11,273 nucleotides of DNA from contig CAKSZE010000055.1 in assembly GCA_934525325.1 (NCBI GenBank), positions 1-11,273 of the forward strand, written 5' to 3'. The DNA comes from an uncultured Faecalibacterium sp. (GTDB taxonomy: Bacteria > Bacillota > Clostridia > Oscillospirales > Ruminococcaceae). Positions 1 through 7,331 of the stretch are shown here, piece by piece. Made by a program: the position numbers and the translations under genes. How positions within the stretch are numbered: the first letter of the stretch is position 1; every line of letters begins with the position of its first letter. The notes beneath the pieces are model-generated. The model saw nothing but the letters and a program-made list of their open reading frames with translations. It was not told the DNA's origin and searched no databases.

Positions 1-573
1 CTGCGCGGCGACGGCGCTGTGCTGATCAACGCCGAGGGCAAGCGCTTCATCGACGAAGTGGGCACCCGTGACGTGGTTTCTGCTGCCGAGATCGCTCAGA
101 CCGGCAGCTACAGCTGGCTGGTGGTGGATCAGGCTATGGCCGATGCTTCCAGCGTCATTCAGGGCTACATCAAGAAGGGCTACACCGTGACCGGCCAGAC
201 TTACGAGGAACTGGCAAAGGCCATGGGCGTGGACGAGGCTGCTTTTGCCGGGACCATGAAGACCTGGAACGGCTACGTTGAGGCCAAGAACGACCCCGAC
301 TTTGGCCGCACCAGCTTTGCAAAGGCTCTGGATACCGCTCCCTACTACGCCATCAAGGTCACCGCAGGTGTGCACCACACCATGGGCGGCCTGAAGATCA
401 ACACCAACACCGAGGTACTGAAGGCTGACGGCTCTGTGATCCCCGGCCTGTTCGCAGCAGGTGAGGTGACCGGCGGCGTGCACGGTGCAAACCGTCTGGG
501 CGGCAACGCTGTGGCCGACTTTACCGTCTTTGGCCGCATTGCCGGTGCAGCTGCCAGCAAGTACGCTGCATGA
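1..573 (+). CDS. FAD-dependent fumarate/urocanate-reductase-type flavoprotein, C-terminal part (5' end outside window)
   Basis: This is the last 190 codons of a flavocytochrome c-like FAD_binding_2 protein; the reading frame is open from base 1. Visible family motifs are GKRFIDEVGTRD (codons 13-24), HHTMGG (codons 125-130) and GANRLGGNAV (codons 152-161), then the usual C-terminal helix. Known from Shewanella Fcc3: the Arg of TRD (R402) is the proton donor, and the His of HHTMGG (H504) and the Arg of GANR hold the dicarboxylate. All three are present, so the enzyme looks catalytically competent. The exact acceptor (fumarate, urocanate or another enoate) cannot be told from this part. Gram-positive members often carry an N-terminal FMN-binding domain and act outside the cell, but that region is not in the window. 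The stop codon overlaps the start of the NusG-II gene (ATGA), which implies one operon. Confidence 0.88.
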   Translation: MRGDGAVLINAEGKRFIDEVGTRDVVSAAEIAQTGSYSWLVVDQAMADASSVIQGYIKKGYTVTGQTYEELAKAMGVDEAAFAGTMKTWNGYVEAKNDPDFGRTSFAKALDTAPYYAIKVTAGVHHTMGGLKINTNTEVLKADGSVIPGLFAAGEVTGGVHGANRLGGNAVADFTVFGRIAGAAASKYAA

Positions 574-971
574 GCATAAAGCAAAAAAACGCTGACACCG
601 CCGCCCCCAAGGGCAGCGCGTGGAAGAAAAATGTGATCTTTGCACTGGTGGTGCTGGTGCTGGCCGCAGGTGTTTTTCTTGCGGTGCGGGCGCAGCACCC
701 CGCCAAGGGCAGCGGCTTACAGGCCGTTGTGGATTTCGGTGACGGCGTTACCGAGACCCTGACCCTTGCGCAGGATCATGATTACCTGTACGAGGTAGGG
801 GACTACATCGTGCACCTACAGGTGAAGGACGGTGCCATCGCGTTTTTGGACAGTCAGTGCCCGGACCATGTCTGTGAGCAATTCGGCTGGCTGGACAAGG
901 ACGGCGCATGGGCCGCCTGTGTGCCCGCAGGGGTGTATGTGGTGGTAGAGCCCGCCGTAGACGCAGGGTAA
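570..971 (+). CDS. Membrane-anchored NusG domain II-containing protein
   Basis: This 133-aa protein has a short basic N-terminus, one hydrophobic segment (about residues 21-40) and a roughly 90-aa extracytoplasmic part. The SQCPDHVC motif (Cys97, Cys102), then FGWLDKDGAW, Cys117 and VPAGVYVVVE, match the conserved core of the NusG_II fold, a small beta domain that stands alone in many Firmicutes. It is not the transcription factor NusG. Standalone NusG-II proteins are often found beside FMN-binding, ApbE or flavin-reductase genes; their function is unproven. Here the ATG overlaps the TGA of the flavoprotein and has no clear Shine-Dalgarno sequence, so translation is probably coupled. I infer an accessory or redox role for the upstream reductase at the cell surface. 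The three cysteines could be redox-active or bind metal, but nothing in the sequence settles this. Confidence 0.82.
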   Translation: MSIKQKNADTAAPKGSAWKKNVIFALVVLVLAAGVFLAVRAQHPAKGSGLQAVVDFGDGVTETLTLAQDHDYLYEVGDYIVHLQVKDGAIAFLDSQCPDHVCEQFGWLDKDGAWAACVPAGVYVVVEPAVDAG

Positions 972-980
972 AAAAGAATA

Positions 981-1018
981 AATCAGCCGGGCCCTCGGGT
1001 CCGGCTGATTTTCTTTTT
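981..1018 (+). terminator. Rho-independent terminator of the flavoprotein/NusG-II operon
   Basis: A perfect 10-bp stem (AATCAGCCGG at 981-990 with CCGGCTGATT at 1001-1010) has inner GC pairs that could extend it, and is followed by TTCTTTTT. It begins 9 bases after the NusG-II stop codon. Confidence 0.9.
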
Positions 1019-1056
1019 GAGGGAAAACGATTCTAAATGGCCGCCGCGTGCGCTTC

Positions 1057-1097
1057 GGGATTCTGAAAAGCCTGCGGGCTTTTCAGAATCCCTTTTT
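1057..1097 (+). terminator. Second perfect hairpin with T-tract
   Basis: Arms GGGATTCTGAAAAGCC (1057-1072) and GGCTTTTCAGAATCCC (1077-1092) are a perfect 16-bp inverted repeat with a TGCG loop, followed by TTTTT (1093-1097). The T-tract lies only on the + side, so it reads as a + strand terminator. It starts about 40 bases after the first terminator. It may be a back-up terminator, the end of a small RNA, or a copy of a dispersed hairpin repeat; one window cannot separate these. Confidence 0.7.
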
Positions 1098-1121
1098 CAC
1101 AGGTAGGAGAGCAGGAAAGAG

Positions 1122-1135
1122 ACGATTCGAATCGT
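1122..1135. promoter_or_regulatory. Perfect 14-bp palindrome, possible operator
   Basis: ACGATTCGAATCGT equals its own reverse complement. It abuts a -10-like TATTATAA stretch (1135-1142), but no good -35 lies at the right distance. It lies about 205 bases upstream of the efflux operon. Size and symmetry suit a dimeric repressor site, for example TetR or MarR type, but no regulator gene is visible in the window, so the role is inferred. Confidence 0.35.
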
Positions 1136-1238
1136 ATTATAAAGGATACGCAGCTGCTCAGCGGCGCGCAAAGGAAGCCATTCTTTGTTAAAAAAGTCTG
1201 AAACTTTGTGGAAATGCCGTGAAACGAAAAATGGACGC

Positions 1239-1267
1239 TTGTTTATCGGAGCAAAATGCGCTACACT
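1239..1267 (+). promoter_or_regulatory. Candidate promoter of the efflux operon
   Basis: TTGTTT (1239-1244) and TACACT (1262-1267) are separated by 17 bases, about 75 bases before the adaptor start codon. Each box is only a partial match to the sigma-A consensus, so this is the best available candidate and not a firm call. Confidence 0.35.
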
Positions 1268-1341
1268 ACAAATATGAGTTTTTGATGGGGGCTTTTGCAA
1301 AAAGCACTTTGTCATAAAAGAACCTAGGAGGAACGGCAAGA

Positions 1342-3141
1342 ATGATCTGGAAAAAGTCTAAACAGCCCGCTGACTTGCAGCAGGGTGAAGCAGCTGCACC
1401 GAAAAAAGGCGGCGCGGCGGCGTTTGCCAAAAAGAACTGGAAGTGGCTGGTGCCGGTAGCAATTGTGGTGCTGGCCGGCGGTTGGTGGCTGCTGAAGCCC
1501 AAGAGCGCAAAGCCCGCCAACGTGGATACTTCCTACACGGAGGCAATGCCCGAGACCCGGGATGTCTCCAACACACTCAGCGGTACGGGCACTTTGAAGC
1601 CCGCCAATACTTACAACGTCAAGTCGCTGGTGTCCGGCAAAGTGCTGACCGGCAGCTTTGAAGAGGGCGATATCGTGGAGGAGGGCACTGTGCTGTACAC
1701 GGTGGATTCCTCCGATGCTACCACCAAGGTGGAGCAGGCGGCTATCACCTTGCAGCAGGCGCAGCGCAGCTACGATAAGACCGCAGACCGCCAGTATGTC
1801 CGCGCCGAGGTGGCGGGCACTGTCAGCAGCCTGAAGGTGAACAAGGGCGATGAGGTAAAGAGCGGTCAGGAAGTGGCTGTGGTGCGGGACAGCTCCAAGA
1901 TGAATCTGGTGCTGGAGTTCCCGGCTGCGGATGCTGCCAACTTCTCGGTAGGGCAGACCGCCGAGGTGACGCTGGACGGTACTTTTGAGGTGCTGCCCGG
2001 CACCATTACCTCTGTGACCGGTACCGATGCCCTGAGCACCGGCAATCTGCTCACCCGCACTGTGACCCTCTCGGTGTCCAACGCAGGCGGTCTGACCACG
2101 GCACAGGCGGCAACGGCTTCCATCAACGGGGTCAGCTCCATTGCAGCGGCCAACTTCCAGTATCAGGCTGAGCGCACCCTGACTGCGCTGGCTTCCGGCA
2201 CTGTCACCGCCATCAATGTGCGGGAGGGCGGCAGCGTGAACAAGGACGACATTATCCTGACCCTCAGCGGTGAGGACCTGACCGAATCCATCCAGTCTGC
2301 CTCCGAGACCCTGCGCGGTGCGGAGCTGTCCATGCAGAACCTGCAGGACGCTATGGATAACTACACCATCACCTCGCCCATCAGCGGCACCATCATCGAA
2401 AAGAATGCCAAGGTGGGCGATGCCCTGAGCACCGGCACCGACCTGTGCACCATTTACGACCTGAGTTATCTGGAAATGACCATCAATGTGGACGAGCTGC
2501 AGGTCAGTAGCCTGAAGGTGGGGCAGTCCGTACAGGTGACCGCAGACGCCGTGAAGGATAAGACCTACGAGGGCGTGGTCACCCGTGTGTCCATGAAGGG
2601 TGACACCAGCGGCGGCACCACCACTTACCCGGTGACCGTGCGCATCGACGAGACCACCGGTCTGCGCCCGGGCATGAACGCCAACGCCGAGATCGTGGTG
2701 GCGCAGGCTAAAAATGCGCTCACCGTGCCCAACGCCGCTATCGTGCGCGGCGGCTATGTGCTGGTGCGGCAGGATTCGCCCAGCGCTGTGAACGCCGATG
2801 CTTCCATGAGCGCACCGGAGGGCTATGTGTACGTCAAGGTCAAGACCGGTGTCAGCGACGACAACTATACGCAGGTGACCAGCGGCCTGTCCGAGAGCGA
2901 TACCATCGCCTACGACCCCAGCTCTGTGAGCAGCGGCAGCTTCTACGACTTCGGTTTCGGCGGCGATGATGACATGGGCGGCGAAGAGCTCGGGGATACC
3001 GGGAACGGCGCAGACCTTGCCGAGGGCGGCGAGGAAGTGCTGCCGGAGGAAACGGAAAACGGCGAAGAACCCGCAGCAGACGGTGAGGAGCCGGCAGAGG
3101 GCATCGACCCCGCTGAGGCCGGTGCAGTCGTGGTGGATTGA
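1342..3141 (+). CDS. Efflux ABC-transporter adaptor (MacA/HlyD family) with two tandem lipoyl regions
   Basis: This 599-aa protein is probably the extracytoplasmic adaptor of the ABC exporter encoded by the next two genes. In order it has a lysine-rich cytoplasmic tail (1-33), one membrane anchor (about 34-51), and a first barrel-sandwich region from two half-motifs (about 95-122 and 153-182) joined by a short coil. A beta-barrel-like part follows (183-265), then a second barrel-sandwich (281-309 and 342-372) with its own coil (310-340). The rest is a typical HlyD_D23-like barrel and membrane-proximal region (375-525) and a very acidic Gly/Glu-rich tail (540-599). Usual MacA proteins are about 370-400 aa with one lipoyl domain, so both the internal duplication and the tail are unusual. 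The start is supported by AGGAGG at 1326-1331. The ATPase gene follows after 14 bases. The substrate is unknown; peptides, antibiotics or lipids are possible. Confidence 0.88.
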   Translation: MIWKKSKQPADLQQGEAAAPKKGGAAAFAKKNWKWLVPVAIVVLAGGWWLLKPKSAKPANVDTSYTEAMPETRDVSNTLSGTGTLKPANTYNVKSLVSGKVLTGSFEEGDIVEEGTVLYTVDSSDATTKVEQAAITLQQAQRSYDKTADRQYVRAEVAGTVSSLKVNKGDEVKSGQEVAVVRDSSKMNLVLEFPAADAANFSVGQTAEVTLDGTFEVLPGTITSVTGTDALSTGNLLTRTVTLSVSNAGGLTTAQAATASINGVSSIAAANFQYQAERTLTALASGTVTAINVREGGSVNKDDIILTLSGEDLTESIQSASETLRGAELSMQNLQDAMDNYTITSPISGTIIEKNAKVGDALSTGTDLCTIYDLSYLEMTINVDELQVSSLKVGQSVQVTADAVKDKTYEGVVTRVSMKGDTSGGTTTYPVTVRIDETTGLRPGMNANAEIVVAQAKNALTVPNAAIVRGGYVLVRQDSPSAVNADASMSAPEGYVYVKVKTGVSDDNYTQVTSGLSESDTIAYDPSSVSSGSFYDFGFGGDDDMGGEELGDTGNGADLAEGGEEVLPEETENGEEPAADGEEPAEGIDPAEAGAVVVD

Positions 3142-3155
3142 CGCAGGAGGGATGA

Positions 3156-3905
3156 ATGAGCGCTCTGATCGAGTTTGATGCGGTGTGCAAGTATTACCAG
3201 ATGGGCGATACCACGGTAAAGGCTGCCGACCACATCACCATGAAAATCGAAAAAGGCGAGTTCGTGGCCATCGTGGGCCAGTCCGGCTCGGGCAAATCCA
3301 CCTGCATGAACATCATCGGCTGTCTGGATGTGCCCACCCACGGCACCTACCGGCTCAACGGCCGGGATGTGGGCAAGATGAACCGCAACGAGCTGGCCGC
3401 CATCCGTAACGAAATGCTGGGCTTTATCTTCCAGCAATACAATCTACTGCCCAAGCTGAACCTGATGGAAAACGTGGAGGTGCCGCTGGTGTATGCGGGC
3501 ATCTCCCGCGCCGACCGCCACATCCGCGCCCGGGAGGTGCTGGAGCAGGTGGGGCTTGGCGACAAGCTGAAAAACCGCCCCAACCAGCTTTCCGGCGGTC
3601 AGCAGCAGCGCGTGTCCATTGCACGGGCACTGGTGCGCAACCCGCCGGTCATTCTGGCGGATGAGCCCACCGGCGCGCTGGACTCTCATACCGGCCGCGA
3701 GGTGCTGGGGCTTTTGCAGGAGCTGCACAAGCAGGGACACACCGTAGTGCTGATCACCCACGACAACTCCATTGCCGTGCAGGCCGACCGCATCATCCGG
3801 CTGGAGGACGGTCAGGTGGTATATGATGGCGACTCCCACGCACCGGAGGCCATGGTGCAGCCCACCCTGCTGCCCGAAACGCCGGAAAAGGAGGAACAGG
3901 CATGA
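3156..3905 (+). CDS. ABC transporter ATP-binding protein, MacB/LolD type
   Basis: This 249-aa nucleotide-binding subunit powers the exporter formed with the adaptor and permease on either side. All ATPase motifs are intact: Walker A GQSGSGKST (41-49), Q-loop FQQYNLL (92-98), signature LSGGQ (145-149), Walker B VILADE (165-170), D-loop after PTGALD, and the switch histidine in ITHD (H202). The NEMLGFIFQQYNLLPKLN stretch is characteristic of the MacB/LolD/FtsE group. The chosen ATG (3156) lies 5 bases after AGGAGG (3145-3150); an ATG at 3152 is out of frame and closes after a few tens of codons. The stop overlaps the permease start (ATGA), so the two are translationally coupled. A charged C-terminal extension (about 228-249) is slightly longer than the minimal domain. 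Confidence 0.95.
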   Translation: MSALIEFDAVCKYYQMGDTTVKAADHITMKIEKGEFVAIVGQSGSGKSTCMNIIGCLDVPTHGTYRLNGRDVGKMNRNELAAIRNEMLGFIFQQYNLLPKLNLMENVEVPLVYAGISRADRHIRAREVLEQVGLGDKLKNRPNQLSGGQQQRVSIARALVRNPPVILADEPTGALDSHTGREVLGLLQELHKQGHTVVLITHDNSIAVQADRIIRLEDGQVVYDGDSHAPEAMVQPTLLPETPEKEEQA

Positions 3906-5113
3906 TCTTTGAAACCTTCCGGCAGGCCATCCAGAACGTGTGGAGCAACAAGCTGCGCACCTTTCTGACCATGCTGGGCATCATCATCGGCGTGATGGCG
4001 GTCATCGTCATCGTGGGTCTGGGCAACGGCATGACCAAAAGTATGCGGGACAGTTTTTCCGCACTGGGCACCAACACCCTCAGCATTCAGGTGTGGGGCT
4101 ACGGCTCCCGCACCGTGCCGGTGGAGGATATGTACGACATCTGCCAGCGGCATTCCGACCTGATCAAGGCGGTATCGCCCCAGATCGAAATGAGCGGCAG
4201 CGCCAGCGGCACCCTGAAGATCGGTACCACCAGCTACCGCTGGTCCAACATAAGCGGTGTGGACGAAAACTACACTGAAATGAAGAACTACCAGCTCGCG
4301 CAGGGGCGCGGCCTGCAATATATGGATATGCAGGACAACAAGCAGGTCTGCATTATTGGCGATTACCTGAACCGCGTAGCCTTTGGCGGCAACGGCGTGG
4401 GGCAGACGCTCAAGATCGGTGCCAACAAGTTCCGCATCGTGGGCGTGCTGGCGGCCAAGGTCAGCGACCCTACCATGCAGCAGGGCAGTGACGATGACTG
4501 TGTTTACCTGCCCTACACCACCGTGATGCGGCTTTCCAGCCAGAGCGCCGTGAACAGCTATACGGCGGTGATGACCGACGAAAACTTTGCCAACGAGGCT
4601 AAGACCACGATGGAAGAGGAACTGATGTCGATCCTCAAGAGCGAGAACGGCTACTATGTGTACAGCGCCAGCGAGTGGCTGGAGGAAATGAACAAGATGA
4701 TCAACATGGTCATCGTGGTGCTTACCGGCATTGCCAGCATCTCGCTGCTGGTGGGCGGTATCGGCATTATGAACATCATGCTGGTTTCGGTGACCGAGCG
4801 CACCCGCGAGATCGGTATCCGCAAGGCGCTGGGCGCAAAGGAGCGCACTATTCTGGCACAGTTCGTGGTGGAAGCAGCCACCACCTCCGCGCTGGGCGGC
4901 GTTTTAGGCATTGCGCTGGGCTATGTGGTGTCCATGGCGGCCAACAGGGTGCTGCCTATGTTCATGACAGATACCACCGTTACGGTAAGCCCTTCTCTCA
5001 ACTCCATCGTGGTGGCCTTTGGCATCTCGGTGGGCATCGGCGTGCTGTTCGGCTATCTGCCGGCGCGGCGCGCAGCCCGGCTGAACCCCATTGAAGCATT
5101 GCGCTACGATTGA
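3902..5113 (+). CDS. ABC transporter permease, MacB/FtsX type
   Basis: This 403-aa membrane subunit has the MacB topology: an amphipathic start, TM1 (about 20-41), a large extracytoplasmic MacB_PCD domain (about 42-265), then TM2 (268-296), TM3 (321-345) and TM4 (368-388) of the FtsX core. The family signature TERTREIGIRKALGAK (298-313) and the terminal PARRAARLNPIEALRY (387-402) are both present. In known MacB proteins such permeases act by mechanotransmission: ATP hydrolysis moves the outer domain, and they need an adaptor, which here is the gene at 1342. The gene overlaps the ATPase by 4 bases. The next ATG with a ribosome binding site lies 40 bases downstream, so read-through into the SLH gene is likely. 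The substrate is not predictable. Confidence 0.94.
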   Translation: MIFETFRQAIQNVWSNKLRTFLTMLGIIIGVMAVIVIVGLGNGMTKSMRDSFSALGTNTLSIQVWGYGSRTVPVEDMYDICQRHSDLIKAVSPQIEMSGSASGTLKIGTTSYRWSNISGVDENYTEMKNYQLAQGRGLQYMDMQDNKQVCIIGDYLNRVAFGGNGVGQTLKIGANKFRIVGVLAAKVSDPTMQQGSDDDCVYLPYTTVMRLSSQSAVNSYTAVMTDENFANEAKTTMEEELMSILKSENGYYVYSASEWLEEMNKMINMVIVVLTGIASISLLVGGIGIMNIMLVSVTERTREIGIRKALGAKERTILAQFVVEAATTSALGGVLGIALGYVVSMAANRVLPMFMTDTTVTVSPSLNSIVVAFGISVGIGVLFGYLPARRAARLNPIEALRYD

Positions 5114-5140
5114 TCGCGGCGGCGTGATAAACAAAGAACA

Positions 5141-5146
5141 AGAGGT
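5141..5146 (+). promoter_or_regulatory. Ribosome binding site that fixes the SLH gene start
   Basis: AGAGGT ends 7 bases before the ATG at 5154. An upstream in-frame ATG at 5091 lies inside the permease gene and would place 21 polar residues before the signal peptide, so 5154 is the real start. Confidence 0.7.
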
Positions 5147-5153
5147 ACGACCA

Positions 5154-7331
5154 ATGAAAAAACGGATTCTCGCATTTCTGCTGGCGGTCAGCATTGCGGT
5201 GTCGGTGCTGGTGCTGCCGGTCTCGGCGGCCAGCATCAACAACACGGCCCTGCAGACGGCTATTACTCTGGGCGCTGTGCCCACCGGTCAGGAACTTGGC
5301 GCCAACATTACCCGCGGCGCTTTTGCCAAAATGCTGGTGTCCTTTTCTACCTACCGGGAGAGCGTAGGTGCACAGGGCACGGTGGGCACTTTGTACCGGG
5401 ATGTGCCCGGCACCTCCCAGTGGGCACCCTATATCCGCATTGCGGTGCAGCAGGGCTGGATGAACGGCTACACCGACGGCTCCTTCCGCCCGGACAACAC
5501 CGTCACGCTGGAGGAAGCCTGTGCTGCGGTGCTGAAGATGCTGAGCTATAAGACCACCGACCTGACCGGCTCCTTCCCGCAGGCACAGCTGAACAAGGCG
5601 CAGCAGATCGGTCTGCGGGACCAGCTGACCTGCACGCAGGGACAGGCCATGACCTACGAGCAGTGCACCCTGCTGCTGTACAACGCCCTGCGCGCCAACA
5701 CCGCCAGCGGTGGCGCCTACGGCAGCTCGCTGGGTTTTACAGTGTCCAACGGTCAGGTGGATACCTCCTCGGTGCTGCTCAAGAGCCGCAAGGGTCCCTT
5801 TGTGGCGGAGGAGGGCACCCAGCTGCCCTTTACGCCGGTGAGCGTCTACCGCAACGATAAGACCTCCGCTTCGGCAGAGCTGAACAAGTACGATGTGTAC
5901 TATTACAGCGAAAGCCTGCAGACGGTGTGGATCTACACCCGCCGCGCCGCAGGCCGCATTACGGCGGTATCGCCCAGCGCCAGCGCGCCCACCGCGCTGA
6001 CCGTGGCGGGCAGCACTTACAGTCTGGGCAGCGCTGCTGTGGCGTCCAAGATCTCCTCCCTGAACGGCGGCGGCGTGGGCGAAGTGGTCACCCTGCTGCT
6101 GGGCATGGACAACGAGGTGGCCGATGTGATCACCGGCGAGGAAGCCGACAGCGTGTTCTACGGCGTGGTGCAGACCGCCACCCGCAGCCTTGTAGAGGAT
6201 AACGGTGCCGATGTGCTGCAAAAGATCTCGGTAATGTGCACCGACGGCATCATCCGCACCGTGAACATCGACAAAAGCCTGAACTACCCCACCGGCTGGC
6301 TGGTGGAGATCAGCGTGACCCCCGAAGGGGAGCAGGTGACCGCCATCGAGTCCAAATCGGTCAGCGGTACCATCAACGACACCGCCACCGCGCTGGGGGA
6401 CTATGCTCTGGCCGATGACGTACAAATCTTGGAAACGACATCGGAGGGGTTGGCTGGGACGGTTCGTCCCAGCCGAATAGCGGGGACAAAGCTGAATGCC
6501 TTGACCGTGCGTTACTATACGCTGAATGAGCAGGGGCAGATCGATCGACTGATTTTGAACGATGTCACCGGCGACCTGTGGAAATACGGCGTGCTGGATG
6601 ATGTGAAGAATCTGGCTGTCAACGCCAGCTCCATTCTGAGCACTCTGACCAGCAGCGGTTCTTCCGGTTCAGGAAGCAGCTCTTCTGGGGACAGTTCTTC
6701 CGGTTCCGGCAGCGGCTCCACCGGGGATAGCTCTTCCGGTTCCGGTTCTACCGGCGGCACCACCAACACCACCACGGTGGTGGATGATCTGCGCAGTGTG
6801 CTGGTGCCCACCACCAGCGAGATATTGTGGGGCGTCATTGACGGTTCGCTGCTGAGCACAGTCTGGAACCGCATCACCAGCAGCTCCGGCTCGCTGCTGA
6901 GTATTGGTCTCAAGCAGCTGGCCAACATCACAGGCCAGCCCATGAGCACCATCCTCAACTTTGTGGGCGGCGGCGCTACTTACATCTGCTACGTTAACGG
7001 CAGTCAGACCAGTTTTTCCACCTCCATCAAATATCCGGTGCTGGCGGGCGGTCTGGCAGTGCGGCAGAATGTGAACGGCACGGTAAAGGCCATGATCCAG
7101 CTGATGCCCATGAAGATTGATCAGGTGGGCGCAGCCTCGGTGATGAGCAAAGGCACCCGCTACGAGACAGCTGACGATATGCAGGTGTACCTGTGGTACA
7201 AGGGTCAGTATTACGCCACCAAGCTCTCTGAGGTGAACTCCGAGGGCTACTACCTGACCGGCTGGTACGATAACTTTGGCTGCGCAGCAGGCAAGCGCGT
7301 GCGGGTGATCGTGGCAGTCAAAAAGGACTGA
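5154..7331 (+). CDS. Secreted S-layer homology (SLH) domain protein with Ser/Gly linker
   Basis: This 725-aa exported protein starts with a classic signal peptide: MKKR, a hydrophobic core (about 5-20) and a VSAA cleavage region (23-26). Residues about 30-185 carry degenerate SLH repeats. The clearest is SLH 2, with a YRDVP and WAPYI opening (81-95) and YTDGSFRPDNTVT (106-118). SLH domains bind pyruvylated secondary cell-wall polymer, so the protein is probably held on the cell wall. The body (190-498) is unrecognised and beta-rich in appearance. A low-complexity Ser/Gly/Asp linker (about 500-540) leads to a C-terminal domain (541-725) without a known motif. It sits 40 bases after the permease and overlaps ComF by one base. 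A link to the exporter, as wall partner or cargo, is only an inference. Confidence 0.85.
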   Translation: MKKRILAFLLAVSIAVSVLVLPVSAASINNTALQTAITLGAVPTGQELGANITRGAFAKMLVSFSTYRESVGAQGTVGTLYRDVPGTSQWAPYIRIAVQQGWMNGYTDGSFRPDNTVTLEEACAAVLKMLSYKTTDLTGSFPQAQLNKAQQIGLRDQLTCTQGQAMTYEQCTLLLYNALRANTASGGAYGSSLGFTVSNGQVDTSSVLLKSRKGPFVAEEGTQLPFTPVSVYRNDKTSASAELNKYDVYYYSESLQTVWIYTRRAAGRITAVSPSASAPTALTVAGSTYSLGSAAVASKISSLNGGGVGEVVTLLLGMDNEVADVITGEEADSVFYGVVQTATRSLVEDNGADVLQKISVMCTDGIIRTVNIDKSLNYPTGWLVEISVTPEGEQVTAIESKSVSGTINDTATALGDYALADDVQILETTSEGLAGTVRPSRIAGTKLNALTVRYYTLNEQGQIDRLILNDVTGDLWKYGVLDDVKNLAVNASSILSTLTSSGSSGSGSSSSGDSSSGSGSGSTGDSSSGSGSTGGTTNTTTVVDDLRSVLVPTTSEILWGVIDGSLLSTVWNRITSSSGSLLSIGLKQLANITGQPMSTILNFVGGGATYICYVNGSQTSFSTSIKYPVLAGGLAVRQNVNGTVKAMIQLMPMKIDQVGAASVMSKGTRYETADDMQVYLWYKGQYYATKLSEVNSEGYYLTGWYDNFGCAAGKRVRVIVAVKKD
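6452..6474. repeat. Inverted repeat inside the SLH gene
   Basis: GGCTGGGAC (6452-6460) and GTCCCAGCC (6466-6474) form a perfect 9-bp stem with a 5-base loop inside the coding frame. Codons around it (ATA, TTG, CGA) are rarer than in the rest of the gene. The encoded stretch (TVRPSRIAGTKL) reads as normal protein, so this may be chance or a small palindromic insertion. Confidence 0.4.
6651..6765 (+). repeat. Low-complexity Ser/Gly coding repeat
   Basis: Imperfect tandem units encoding (S)GDSSSGSGS and STGDSSSGSGS form the flexible linker of the SLH protein. The segment TCTTCCGGTTCCGG occurs at least twice. Such repeats often change length between strains by slippage. Confidence 0.75.

Larger units (their letters stand above)
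972..1341. other. Intergenic region between the flavoprotein operon and the efflux operon
   Basis: These 370 bases contain no credible coding frame; the minus-strand frames here have no ribosome binding site and no recognisable protein. The region holds the operon terminator, a second perfect hairpin (1057-1097), a 14-bp palindrome (1122-1135), a weak promoter candidate (1239-1267) and the AGGAGG ribosome binding site of the adaptor gene (1326-1331). Confidence 0.7.

Noticed and set aside
1097..1520. Minus-strand small frames in the 972-1341 gap
   Set aside because: They have no ribosome binding site and no recognisable motifs, and the longer one runs antisense into the adaptor gene.
5091..5153. 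Upstream ATG for the SLH gene
   Set aside because: It would put 21 residues before a perfect signal peptide and lies inside the permease gene without a ribosome binding site.
4998..6425. Long minus-strand open frame (475 codons)
   Set aside because: It lies opposite the permease and SLH genes, has no ribosome binding site, and its low-complexity His/Gly/Ala-rich product is typical of a GC-rich shadow frame.
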